Assembly: GCA_027023305.1 (NCBI GenBank)
Contig: JALVVR010000011.1
Location: 1-60,202, forward strand
Source of the DNA: Campylobacterales bacterium
GTDB taxonomy: Bacteria > Campylobacterota > Campylobacteria > Campylobacterales > QNZT01
Direction of reading: 5' to 3'
Length of the DNA: 60,202 nt
Made by a program: the position numbers and the translations under genes. Shown here in pieces: positions 33,583 to 44,878 of this stretch; positions within the stretch are counted from its first letter, which is position 1; each line of letters starts with the position of its first letter. Below the pieces are notes generated by a model. That model was not told the DNA's origin and ran no database searches. It worked only from the letters and a program-made list of their open reading frames with translations.

Positions 33583-35669
33583 TAAGCATCTATCCTTGTC
33601 TTACACTTTATACACTCAAAAATATCTTTTTTTCTAAAAGTACGACTAGCCATCATGTAGCCACATTCTGGGCATTTTGGCTCATTTACTGGCTTATAGT
33701 TTGAAATAAATTTACATTTTGGATAAGCAGAACATCCAAAAAACTTCCCTCTTCTGCTTTTTCGCTCTACTATATCACTTCCACATTCTGGGCATTTTGC
33801 ATCTATTGTTACTAACTCTTTTTTAGCTCCATCTCCACTAGCACCCTCTTCACCTTTTATGTTTTGAGTGTATTTACATTTTGGGAAACCACTACAAGCT
33901 ATAAACTCTCCAAATCTTCCCTTTCTTTTTAGTAACTCTTCTCCACACTCTGGGCATTTTTCACCTGTTGGGATAGCTACTTTTTGGCTTTTGATGTTTT
34001 TCTTTCCATCATCAACTGATTTTATAAAAGGCTCATAAAAAGCCCAAAGAACTTTTTGCCAATCTTTTTTTCCATCTGCTATCTCATCTAAATCCTCTTC
34101 TAGTTTTGCAGTAAAAGAGCTATCAACTATGTTTTCAAAGTGTTTTTCTAGTACTTCTATCACTTTGAAAGCTATCTCCGTTGGGATAAGTTGCTTTTTC
34201 TCAACTTCTATATAAGCCCTTGCTGTAAGCAAAGAAATAGTAGGTGCATAAGTAGATGGACGACCTATACCTAAAGCTTCTAGTTTTTTGATAAGACTTG
34301 CTTCTGAGTATCTACTCGGTGGTTCTGTAAAGTGTTGATTTGCATCAAGTTGACTTAGCTCAACATCTTGTCCCTCTTTTAAATCAGGTAAAAGTTTATC
34401 TTTATCTTTATCTCCCCAAGCTTTATAAAATCCATCAAATATCAACTTTCGTCCAGTTGCTCTGAACTTTGAACTCTCACTCTCAAAAATGATAGCTTGA
34501 GACTCAAAAAGTGCATCAGTCATCTGTGAAGCTAAAAATCTGTTATATATGATGCTATATAACTTAAATTCATCAGGTTTCAAAAAGCTTTTAGCAACTG
34601 CAGGAGTAAATGATAAAAGAGTTGGTCTTATAGCTTCATGAGCCTCTTGAGCTCCTTTTGATTTTGATTTATAATACTTTGCTTTTTCTGGTAAGTACTT
34701 ATCTCCAAAGTCATTTTTGATAATCTCTCTTATCCCCTCTATCGCTTCATTTGCTATGTTTAAACTATCTGTTCTCATATATGTTATGATACCCATCACA
34801 CCATCTGGAGTTTTTACACCTTCATAAAGTGTTTGAGCTACCATCATAGTTTTTCTAGGGCTAAATCCAAGCATAGAGGATGCTGTTTGTTGCAAAGTAG
34901 AGGTCATAAAAGGTGGAGTTGTAGATGTTTTTCTTTGTTTCTTTTCTATCTTCGCTACTTTGAAACTCTCTTTTAAAACTGTATCTTTTATGTACTCTGC
35001 TCGATCAGCATTTGTTACTGTCATCTTCTCTTGTTTAGTTCCTTCAAACTCTACAAGTCCTGCTTCTATCGTCTTTTCAAAGAGAGCATCAAGACTCCAA
35101 AACTCAACTGGTACAAAAGCTTTTATCTCTCTTTCTCTATCAACTACTATCTTTAAAGCAGCACTTTGCACACGACCAGCACTTAGTCCTCTTTGGATTT
35201 TACTACTCATAAGTGGCGAAAGTTTGTAACCAACTATCCTATCAAGTAGTCTTCTAGCTTGTTGAGCATCTACACTTTGCATATCTATGGTACGAGGATT
35301 TTCTAGTGAGTGTTTGATAGCTTTTTTTGTGATTTCGTGAAAAACTATTCTAGGGATTGTGTATGGGTCAGCTCCGATTGCCTTTGCTATGTGATAACCT
35401 ATCGCTTCTCCCTCACGATCCTCATCGGTTGCGATATAGACAGTATCACTTTTTTTAGCTAAATCTTTTATCTCTTTTACAATCTTTGAGTGATCACGAC
35501 TCACCCTATACTCAGGCTTAAAGCTTTCATCTTCTATCTTGATACCAAAAGAGCTTTTAGGCAAATCTCTAATATGCCCTTTACTAGCTATAACTTTGTA
35601 ATCTTTTCCTAAAAAGTTTGTTATAGTTTTTGCTTTTGTTGGTGATTCTACTATTATTAAGTTTTTCAT
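33582..35669 (-). CDS. topA: DNA topoisomerase I
   Basis: This type IA topoisomerase relaxes negative supercoils. The 695-residue protein has a Toprim domain (IVESPTKAKTI at the start, DEDREGEAIGYH near 100), the catalytic tyrosine in GVMGIITYMRTDSL, and three C-terminal tetracysteine zinc ribbons starting CPECGEELLKRKGRFGEF, CPECGSDIVERKSRRGKF and CPECGYMMASRTF. Length and domain set are normal. A 250-base non-coding region, including the flagellin promoter, lies upstream. Confidence 0.97.
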   Translation of the reverse strand: MKNLIIVESPTKAKTITNFLGKDYKVIASKGHIRDLPKSSFGIKIEDESFKPEYRVSRDHSKIVKEIKDLAKKSDTVYIATDEDREGEAIGYHIAKAIGADPYTIPRIVFHEITKKAIKHSLENPRTIDMQSVDAQQARRLLDRIVGYKLSPLMSSKIQRGLSAGRVQSAALKIVVDREREIKAFVPVEFWSLDALFEKTIEAGLVEFEGTKQEKMTVTNADRAEYIKDTVLKESFKVAKIEKKQRKTSTTPPFMTSTLQQTASSMLGFSPRKTMMVAQTLYEGVKTPDGVMGIITYMRTDSLNIANEAIEGIREIIKNDFGDKYLPEKAKYYKSKSKGAQEAHEAIRPTLLSFTPAVAKSFLKPDEFKLYSIIYNRFLASQMTDALFESQAIIFESESSKFRATGRKLIFDGFYKAWGDKDKDKLLPDLKEGQDVELSQLDANQHFTEPPSRYSEASLIKKLEALGIGRPSTYAPTISLLTARAYIEVEKKQLIPTEIAFKVIEVLEKHFENIVDSSFTAKLEEDLDEIADGKKDWQKVLWAFYEPFIKSVDDGKKNIKSQKVAIPTGEKCPECGEELLKRKGRFGEFIACSGFPKCKYTQNIKGEEGASGDGAKKELVTIDAKCPECGSDIVERKSRRGKFFGCSAYPKCKFISNYKPVNEPKCPECGYMMASRTFRKKDIFECIKCKTRIDA

Positions 35670-35843
35670 GATTTTCCAATTTTCTAGTTTTAAAGTTTTG
35701 TATTATACATAATAAACCAAAATTTTTCTAAATTTTAAAATACTTTATATTTTCTTAAAAAAATAAAAAAATAAAATATACTTTATAAAAGCTATAACCT
35801 AATCAAGATATAAAATATCACTAATTTTCTTACTATTTTACTA

Positions 35844-35870
35844 TAAAGTTTTGGGAAAGTAGCACGATAT
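35844..35870 (+). promoter_or_regulatory. Sigma-28 (FliA) promoter of flagellin
   Basis: TAAAGTTT (35844-35851), 11 bases, then CACGATAT (35863-35870) match the FliA consensus TAAAGTTT-N11-GCCGATAA in both elements and spacing. It lies 50 bases before the flagellin ATG. No sigma-54 motif was found here. Confidence 0.82.
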
Positions 35871-35880
35871 ACATTTGTAA

Positions 35881-35896
35881 CTGACAAGGAAGTCAG
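35881..35896 (+). promoter_or_regulatory. Leader hairpin with CsrA-type AAGGA loop
   Basis: CTGAC (35881-35885) and GTCAG (35892-35896) form a stem that exposes AAGGAA in the loop. A second AAGGA is the real ribosome-binding site at about 35908-35912. Two GGA sites, one in a hairpin loop, are the classic CsrA target layout known for Campylobacter flaA mRNA. Confidence 0.6.
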
Positions 35897-35919
35897 AAAA
35901 AAACATAAAAGGATTTAAC

Positions 35920-37338
35920 ATGGGTTTTAGAATAAACACAAACATAGCTGCGATGAATGCTCACATGATGTCGCTAAACAACAACAGAGGACTTGACAAG
36001 TCTTTAGAAGCTTTAAGTAGTGGACTTAGAATCAACAAGGCAGCTGATGATGCTTCTGGTCTTGCTATCGCTAACCAACTAAAGAGTCAGGCACAAGGTC
36101 TTGGGCAAGCTATCAAAAATGCTAATGATGGTATAAATGTTGCTCAAACTGCTGATGGTGCTTTAGAAGAGTACACAAACATCATCAATACAGTAAGAAG
36201 CAAATCTATCCAAGCTGCTTCAGATGGTCAAAATGCTAACTCAAGAGCTGCGATACAAAAAGATATAGATAAACTTATGGAAGAAGCTAACAATATAGCT
36301 AAAACTACAAGTTTTAATGGTATGAAACTTCTTGACGGTTCTTTTCAAAATAAAGAGTTTCATATAGGTGCTTACTCTGAAGAGAGTGTAAATATAAATA
36401 TAGCAAATACTAAGATTTCTTCTATTGGAAAACATGTTGATCAAGCTGGTAGTAGTGATGTAGATACAGCTAAAAAGTTAAGTGCTGGTTTAACAATAAA
36501 TACTGATGCTTTATCTGCAGCAGTTACAGTAGGAATGGCAGCAGCAGACACTTCAGATGGTGCTAATAGTGTAGCACACAGTGCTGATTCAGCTTGGGCA
36601 AAAGCAGTAGCTATTAATGCTGTAAGTGATAAAACAGAAGTAACTGCTATCGCTAAATCTGAATATACAGGTACTGATACAGTTTCTGTGGGTACTATTT
36701 CAGCTGGAGAACTTAAGATAAATGATATTGATATAGGTGCAGTTGATTTACAAGCAAGTGATGCTGATAATGCCCTAGTAAATGCCATAAATGCAGTATC
36801 AAGCAAAACAAATGTTATAGCTTCTCATGATGGTGGTAAAATAGTTCTTAAAGCTAGAGATGGAAGTGATATAAAAATAAGTGCAAGTGGAGGAGCTGCT
36901 GCTACACATCTAGCAGATGGAACTCATGCAGGTAAAATAACACTTGTTTCGGACCATACTGTACAACTTAACTCAGTAGCAACTGATATAGGTTTTACAG
37001 CAAGTGCAAATTTATCTAAAACAAGTGCTTTAAGTACTATAGATGTTACAACAAGAGAGGGAGCTGAAAAAGCTATCAGGATAACTGATTCGGCACTTAA
37101 ACAGATTGATAAGATAAGATCAAATATAGGTTCAGTACAAAATCAACTAGAATCTACAGTTAGAAATATCTCTGTCACACAGGTAAATGCCACAGCTGCC
37201 GAGTCTTCCATCAGGGATGTTGACTTTGCAAGTGAGTCTGCCAACCTCAAAAAGCATAACATCTTAGCACAATCAGGTGTCTATGCAATGAGTCAAGCAA
37301 ATGCAGCTCAACAGAATGTAATGAGATTGTTACAATAG
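35920..37338 (+). CDS. flaA: Flagellin
   Basis: This is the filament subunit, 472 residues. The conserved N-terminus (GFRINTNIAAMNAHMMSLNN, then ALSSGLRINKAADDASGLAI) and C-terminus (NISVTQVNATAAESSIRDVD, ending QQNVMRLLQ) form the D0/D1 coiled coils. Residues about 180-350 are a variable Ala/Ser/Thr-rich domain containing a flagellin IN-type motif (ISAGELKINDIDIGAVD). That exposed Ser/Thr-rich region is the likely target for pseudaminic acid added by the Maf protein encoded next. The gene is driven by a sigma-28 promoter and ends at a strong hairpin. The symbol follows Campylobacter usage; other flagellin copies may exist elsewhere. Confidence 0.95.
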   Translation: MGFRINTNIAAMNAHMMSLNNNRGLDKSLEALSSGLRINKAADDASGLAIANQLKSQAQGLGQAIKNANDGINVAQTADGALEEYTNIINTVRSKSIQAASDGQNANSRAAIQKDIDKLMEEANNIAKTTSFNGMKLLDGSFQNKEFHIGAYSEESVNINIANTKISSIGKHVDQAGSSDVDTAKKLSAGLTINTDALSAAVTVGMAAADTSDGANSVAHSADSAWAKAVAINAVSDKTEVTAIAKSEYTGTDTVSVGTISAGELKINDIDIGAVDLQASDADNALVNAINAVSSKTNVIASHDGGKIVLKARDGSDIKISASGGAAATHLADGTHAGKITLVSDHTVQLNSVATDIGFTASANLSKTSALSTIDVTTREGAEKAIRITDSALKQIDKIRSNIGSVQNQLESTVRNISVTQVNATAAESSIRDVDFASESANLKKHNILAQSGVYAMSQANAAQQNVMRLLQ

Positions 37339-37354
37339 TAAAGTCTTAAACTTT

Positions 37355-37382
37355 TATTCCAAAGGAGTTTTCCTTTGGAATA
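37355..37382 (+). terminator. Flagellin terminator hairpin
   Basis: TATTCCAAAGG (37355-37365) and CCTTTGGAATA (37372-37382) form a perfect 11-bp stem with a 6-base loop, 17 bases after the flagellin stop. Only a short T-run follows, so partial read-through into maf is possible. Confidence 0.75.
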
Positions 37383-37417
37383 GTATTTGCTTTAGTCTTT
37401 TTAAAAAGGCATAAAGT

Positions 37418-39343
37418 ATGGATATATATCAAAAAAACTTAAACTCTTTAAAAACTAACAATCCAAATCTTCACAAAAAACTATTAGAGATAAATACTAA
37501 CAATACTTTTGAAGTTTTTGTAAGTAGTAGTGTTGATAATGCAAATATCTTAGATACTAGAGATAGTATTCCTATGTATAAAACTAATCCAATAGATGAG
37601 ATAGCTACTTTCCATAAGTCACTTGAAAAATACAAATACTATAAATCACTATATTTTTATGGTATAGGAAATGGACACCTTTTTAAAACTCTTCTTCAAA
37701 ATAATCGTCATGAAAGAATCTACATAGTAGAACCTGAATTAGAACTTATATATATAGCTCTAAATCTTTTTGATTTTTCAAATGATATCTCAACAAATAG
37801 ACTTAAAATTATTCATTCAGAAGATGCAACATCTAGCAACTTATATCATTTTATAGAAGAAATAGATTTTATATATTTTAGAACATATACACTAAATATA
37901 CAGTGTGATTTTTATGATAAATACTTAGAAGATATAAATAGACTAAATCAAGCTATAACTAAAATATTTTCTTATCATGTAAATGCTACTGGAAATGACA
38001 CAACAGATGAACTCTTAGGTTTAAAACACTTTATACATAATCTACCTACTATGATAAAAAATCCATCCCTAAAAGAGTTAACAAAAAAAGCTAAAACTAC
38101 AAAAACAGCTATCATCGTAGCAACTGGACCATCTTTGGCAAAGCAACTTCCACTTTTAAAAGAGATAAAAGATTATGTAACTATCTTTAGTGTTGATGCT
38201 TCACTACCTATATTAGAGAGAGAAGGAATTAAACCTGATGTTGTTACATCTATAGAAAGGGTAGAAGCAACTGCAAAGTTTTATGAAAATACATCAAAAG
38301 AGTTTCAAAAAGATATAGTTTTTGCTTTAACTGCGATAGTCGATCAAAAACTTTTAGACAATATAAAAGATGGTCAACTACAACTTAGCATGAGACCTAC
38401 TGGTACACACTATAGCTATATGGATCTGCATGATTGGGGATATGTTGGGATTGGTATGAGTTCTGCAAATCTAGCTTATGAGTTAGCAAGTATGTGTAAG
38501 TTTGAAAACATAGTGCTTATAGGTCAAGATTTAGCCTATGGAAAAGATGGAAAATCTCACTCTAAAAACCATATATTTGGAGAGGATGAAGTAAAAGAAA
38601 ACAATGTTAAAGATGACTTTATCTTAGCTTATGGCAAAAATGGTGAGGTAAAAACAACCTGGGTTTGGAAGTTGTTTTTAAACGGATATATAAAAGCAAT
38701 AGCTCAAAACAACCAAGAAGGAAAGATAAAAACTATAAACTCTACAGAGGGTGGAGCTCATATAGAGGGTAGTTTAGAAATTTCCTTCAAAGAGGTAGCT
38801 GAAAAATACATAGATACTTCCAAGAAAAAAGAAAATATAAAACTAGAACAGTTATCAGAAGATGAGATAATAGAAAAACTAAAAAAATCAGATCTTAAAA
38901 TAGAAAGAGCAATTGAACTTGGACAAAATATGTCCAAAAAAATCAGAAAGCTTTTAAAAGAGTTAACTATCATGATAAATAAATATAAAAAGTATGATAC
39001 AGAAACTCTTGATAAATACTTAAAAGAAAAAGATGCAAGAAAATTGGTAGATAAGATATCAGCAGTTAGAGACCAATACTATGATGGAGAATTTGGAACA
39101 TTTTACCGACTTTTAATATCTCCTTTAATAACTCATATAGAGTATGACATAGCATACTGGAGTGTTCAAAGTGAAGGCTCAAAAAGAGCTAGGATTTTAA
39201 AAAACTGGAAAATGATATGTGTTCATCATGAATGGGCTTACAGAATCATGGTAAATGTAGAATCTATTTTAAAAATAATAGAAGAAGAGCAGTACAGTAT
39301 AAAAGAGGCTTTAGAGGAGTATGAAGGTGAGGGAGTTATCTAA
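37418..39343 (+). CDS. Maf-type motility accessory factor (flagellin glycosyltransferase)
   Basis: Maf proteins attach nonulosonic acids such as pseudaminate to flagellin. The 641-residue protein has a Maf N-terminal domain and the central DUF115 domain: KTAIIVATGPSLAKQLPLLK, VFSVDASLPILEREGIKPDV-like continuation, then FENIVLIGQDLAYGKDGKSH. A helical C-terminal region with a coiled stretch (about 480-560) follows. Its neighbours, flagellin upstream and the complete Pse pathway convergent downstream, define substrate and donor. The stop overlaps the pseI stop by 3-4 bases on the other strand. Confidence 0.9.
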   Translation: MDIYQKNLNSLKTNNPNLHKKLLEINTNNTFEVFVSSSVDNANILDTRDSIPMYKTNPIDEIATFHKSLEKYKYYKSLYFYGIGNGHLFKTLLQNNRHERIYIVEPELELIYIALNLFDFSNDISTNRLKIIHSEDATSSNLYHFIEEIDFIYFRTYTLNIQCDFYDKYLEDINRLNQAITKIFSYHVNATGNDTTDELLGLKHFIHNLPTMIKNPSLKELTKKAKTTKTAIIVATGPSLAKQLPLLKEIKDYVTIFSVDASLPILEREGIKPDVVTSIERVEATAKFYENTSKEFQKDIVFALTAIVDQKLLDNIKDGQLQLSMRPTGTHYSYMDLHDWGYVGIGMSSANLAYELASMCKFENIVLIGQDLAYGKDGKSHSKNHIFGEDEVKENNVKDDFILAYGKNGEVKTTWVWKLFLNGYIKAIAQNNQEGKIKTINSTEGGAHIEGSLEISFKEVAEKYIDTSKKKENIKLEQLSEDEIIEKLKKSDLKIERAIELGQNMSKKIRKLLKELTIMINKYKKYDTETLDKYLKEKDARKLVDKISAVRDQYYDGEFGTFYRLLISPLITHIEYDIAYWSVQSEGSKRARILKNWKMICVHHEWAYRIMVNVESILKIIEEEQYSIKEALEEYEGEGVI

Positions 39344-40380
39344 TCACAGATGTATTCCCATTTTAGAGGAGTTGCAAAAGCTAGATTTTTAATAGCTTTT
39401 TTACCTAAAATATCTTTAAAATATTTTGGGTGCAATCCATAACCAGGACGAATAGAACGAAGGTTTTGTTTAGTGATGATTTCACCAGCTTTAATCTCTT
39501 TAGTTATATAAAGACTTCTTGCAAATTGTCTTGATTTTTTCTTTTTTTTACTCATAGAATAATCAACTTTCCCTAACAACTTTTCTGTATCTCTTACTAC
39601 GTTTACCATCTTTGCAAACTCATTTTTATCGAGTGAAAAATCTGCATCTGCTCCACCGATAGATTTATCAAGTATAAAATGCTTTTCTATTATCTTTGCT
39701 CCAAGAGTGGTTGCAACTATAGGAGCAGTTATCCCTAAAGTATGGTCAGAAAATCCCACTTCTACCCCAAAAGTTTCTTTTAGATTTGGTATCATTTTTA
39801 GATTTGCTTCTTCAAGTGGAGCTGGATAAGCTGAAGTACATTTTAATAAAACTATATCATTGTTTCCCTCACTTTTACAAATATCAACTGCATCTTGTAT
39901 CTCTTGGATTGTAGCAATACCAGTTGAGATAATCATAGGCTTACCTTTTGAAGCAGTATATCGTATAAGCTCATAGTCGGTTATCTCAAAAGATGCAATT
40001 TTATAAGCAGGTGGGTCAAACTGTTCTAAAAAATTAACAGCACTTTTATCAAATGGTGAAGAAAATATATCTATACCTATATCTTTTGCATACTCAAAAA
40101 GTTCTTTATGCCACTCCCAAGGTAGATAAGCTTCTTTATATAGATCATATAGTTTTCTATCATCCCAAAGAGTTCCACCTTTGATAATAAAATCATCCTT
40201 TTCACTGTCTAATGTAAGAGTATCAGCTGTATAAGTTTGAAGCTTAATAGCATTTACTCCTATCTCTTTAGCACTTTTAATAGTCTCTTTTGCTATCCCT
40301 ATTTTCCCACCATGATTAGCTGATAATTCAGCTATAATATATATACCATCTTTTTCTAAATCAAAATTACCTATTTTCAT
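39340..40380 (-). CDS. pseI: Pseudaminic acid synthase
   Basis: PseI condenses 6-deoxy-AltdiNAc with phosphoenolpyruvate to form pseudaminic acid. The 346-residue protein has the NeuB TIM barrel (IIAELSANHGGKIGIAKETI, KCTSAYPAPLEEANLKMIP, VGFSDHTLGITAPIVATTLG, EKHFILDKSIGGADADFSLD) and a C-terminal SAF antifreeze-like domain (SLYITKEIKAGEIITKQNLR, RPGYGLHP). It is the last gene of the minus-strand pse operon and overlaps pseGH by 14 bases. The pathway context separates it from legionaminate or sialate synthases. Confidence 0.93.
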   Translation of the reverse strand: MKIGNFDLEKDGIYIIAELSANHGGKIGIAKETIKSAKEIGVNAIKLQTYTADTLTLDSEKDDFIIKGGTLWDDRKLYDLYKEAYLPWEWHKELFEYAKDIGIDIFSSPFDKSAVNFLEQFDPPAYKIASFEITDYELIRYTASKGKPMIISTGIATIQEIQDAVDICKSEGNNDIVLLKCTSAYPAPLEEANLKMIPNLKETFGVEVGFSDHTLGITAPIVATTLGAKIIEKHFILDKSIGGADADFSLDKNEFAKMVNVVRDTEKLLGKVDYSMSKKKKKSRQFARSLYITKEIKAGEIITKQNLRSIRPGYGLHPKYFKDILGKKAIKNLAFATPLKWEYICD

Positions 40381-41689
40381 ATATTCTTTCCATTATAATC
40401 AGTGAACCTTGCCTATCAATTTGTTTAAAATTAAACTTTTTATAAAGTCTTATAGCTGAAAAATTATCTTCAAATACTTTCACCAATAATTTTTTAAGTT
40501 TAAGCTGATAAAAACCATACTCTAGTATATTTTCCATAAGAAAACTACCTACACCTTTGAGTATTGGTCTAGAATATATTCCAATCTCTGCTTCTTGATT
40601 GTTAATATTTGTAAAATCTATAACACCTACAGATTTACCATACTGTTTAACAACAAAATATAACCTATCCTCTTTTTCTTTTAGTAACTCAATATAAGAG
40701 ATATGTTGTTCTAAAGTTATTGGTTCTTTTTTTAACATCCATTTTCTAACAGATAAATGGTTTCTCCATGATAATATTTCAACCTTTTCATCATAGGATA
40801 AATCTATAAAATTTATAAGTTCAACCAATACTTTTTCTACCTTTTCTTTTTTAAAGCTATCTACAACTTTAAAACTATTTTTTAATAAATACTGAAAAAT
40901 ATCATCTTGATTATCTGCTGTTTTGATAGCTAAAAAATCTATTGCCATATATAAAACTTCATGAACTATTACACTAGGAGTTATGATAGCAAATCGACTT
41001 TTGTTCATTAATTTTGCAATTTTATCTGAATCAATAAACAAATCAATATACTCTTTTTTTTCAATATAAACTTTTAAAATTTCTAAATTTTTATTAGCCA
41101 TAGTAGTAACAATAGCTATCTTAAAATAAGAAGGTATAAGTTCTAAGAGTTTAATATTTAAATTTTGAGTATCAGCCCCACCCATAGCTATAAAAATATC
41201 ATAGACTTTCTCTCGCTTTATAGATTTTTCTTGATAAAACTCATCTCTTATAAGAGTATATCTACTTCCACACCTAAGCTCACAATGCTTTGGCACCAAG
41301 TCTTTATATCTTTTCTCATCTGCACTTATATTGTGATTTAAAAGTATATCGCAGTAGTGTTTTTCATAGGTATCATCAAGGGACATAATTGATAATTTAG
41401 AATTTAGAATTGATAATTTTTTTTCATAGTTATAATCTATACCATAATGGTCTATCACTATCATATCTATATCTAAACTTTTTATCAAACTATCAAGTTC
41501 ATCTATACTGTTTGATTTTAAAATCTCTACTTGATATGGAATCTTGTTTATGATATTGCCTTCTAACTCTTGACAAGCAAAAATAACCTCATCATTTTTA
41601 AACTGCGAAGCCAAAACTAAATCTCTCATGATATGACCTAAACCAATAGCAGAAGATGAGTCTGCACGAAAGAGGATTTTATTTATCAT
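40367..41689 (-). CDS. PseG-PseH fusion: UDP-sugar hydrolase and N-acetyltransferase
   Basis: The 440-residue protein joins two consecutive steps of pseudaminate synthesis. Residues 1 to about 290 are PseG, the UDP-2,4-diacetamido-trideoxy-altropyranose hydrolase (RADSSSAIGLGHIMRDL with catalytic His19, IAMGGADTQNLNIKLLELIP, a GT-B fold). Residues about 305-435 are a GNAT domain (ILSWRNHLSVRKWM, EIGIYSRPILKGVGSFLMEN, FEDNFSAIRLYKKFNF) corresponding to PseH. Most relatives encode these separately. The ATG has an excellent GGGAGG site provided by the preceding gene remnant. Confidence 0.92.
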   Translation of the reverse strand: MINKILFRADSSSAIGLGHIMRDLVLASQFKNDEVIFACQELEGNIINKIPYQVEILKSNSIDELDSLIKSLDIDMIVIDHYGIDYNYEKKLSILNSKLSIMSLDDTYEKHYCDILLNHNISADEKRYKDLVPKHCELRCGSRYTLIRDEFYQEKSIKREKVYDIFIAMGGADTQNLNIKLLELIPSYFKIAIVTTMANKNLEILKVYIEKKEYIDLFIDSDKIAKLMNKSRFAIITPSVIVHEVLYMAIDFLAIKTADNQDDIFQYLLKNSFKVVDSFKKEKVEKVLVELINFIDLSYDEKVEILSWRNHLSVRKWMLKKEPITLEQHISYIELLKEKEDRLYFVVKQYGKSVGVIDFTNINNQEAEIGIYSRPILKGVGSFLMENILEYGFYQLKLKKLLVKVFEDNFSAIRLYKKFNFKQIDRQGSLIIMERIYENR

Positions 41690-42008
41690 CTGAAACCTCC
41701 CAATATCCAGCTTTCGTACTACCTACTCTTTTTATTTTATTTTCAGTTTTTAGTTTTGAAAGATCTTGTTTTATAGCATTTGCACTTACTTTCAGTATGT
41801 TAGCCAACTCCTCTCTTGTTAAGGAGTTATCTCTTTTTAATTCCAAAACTATTTTTTCTTTTGTCGTAAGTTTTTTAATTTCTTGGGTAGTTTCTATTTT
41901 GTTATTATTTGAGTAAAATATAATTCTTAAAAATATCTTATTTAAAATAAAATTCTCTTTTTTATAATAGCTTAAAATTCTATTCATCCCTGAACCTAAA
42001 TGCTCTAC
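41679..42008 (-). pseudogene. C-terminal remnant of a COG2865 / AlbA_2 ATP-binding regulator
   Basis: The frame starts immediately after a stop, with VEHLGSGMNRILSYYKKENF, and ends with a winged helix (EELANILKVSANAIKQDL) and RVGSTKAGYWEVSDDK. The EHLGSG-RI block followed by a wHTH ending GYWEV is the C-terminus of COG2865-type (AlbA_2/divergent AAA) regulators. The N-terminal ATP-binding domain is missing. An ATG at 41987 could still express 102 residues as a small DNA-binding protein. It sits between pseF and pseGH, is foreign to the pathway, and its 3' end supplies the pseGH ribosome-binding site. Confidence 0.68.
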
Positions 42009-42020
42009 CTATATGATTGT

Positions 42021-42696
42021 TCACAAAGTTTCCTTTATCAAAACCTGATACATCATCTCAGCCCTCTTCCAATCCTCCAAAGTATCTATATCTTGTACTA
42101 AGTATCTTGGTATCTTTATAGGTATAGAGTTTTTTCCAAAAGCTATGTCATCACTTTTTACTCCTACTCTCTCCCAGTAAAACTGTCCTACATCATGGTA
42201 TGCTTCTTCTAAATCTTGGCTTCTTTTTGGGAAGTTTTCTTTCCAGAACATTTCACATCTATCATCCTCAGTTATCTTAAAACTTCTCCATATAGGATAG
42301 TCATATGTAGCTACCCCAAAAGACATCACTGCATCTTTGTTTTGTTTTAACTTTTCTAATCCCTCTTTTAAATACTTTTCTTGCAAAAATGGAGCAGTTG
42401 CATAGATGGTACAAGCAAATTTATATCCTTTATAAACACTCAAAGCATGAGCTGTTACATCTGCTGTACCCGTAAAATCATCAGCTAACTCTTTTGGTCT
42501 TTGCAAAAGCTCTGCACCATACTCTTTTGCTACTTGTGCTATTGTATTATCATCAGTTGAGACTACTACTTTTTCAAACAGTTGGCTTTTTAAAGCAGTC
42601 TCTATGGAGTAGGCGATAAGTGGCTTTCCAAAAAAGTTTTTTATATTTTTTTTTGGAATCCTTTTACTTCCACCTCGTGCGGGGATGATTGCTATA

Positions 42697-42704
<8 letters not shown>
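42021..42704 (-). CDS. pseF: Pseudaminic acid cytidylyltransferase
   Basis: PseF activates pseudaminic acid to its CMP form, the donor used by Maf. The 227-residue protein has the CMP-sugar synthetase signature IPARGGSKRIPKKNIKNFFG, QRPKELADDFTGTADVTAHA and YHDVGQFYW. It overlaps pseC by 8 bases. Confidence 0.94.
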
Positions 42705-44830
<2,126 letters not shown>

Positions 44831-44878
44831 TTATATCAGAATAGTTTTAATTTAATCAAAATCAAGATAAAATCCATC

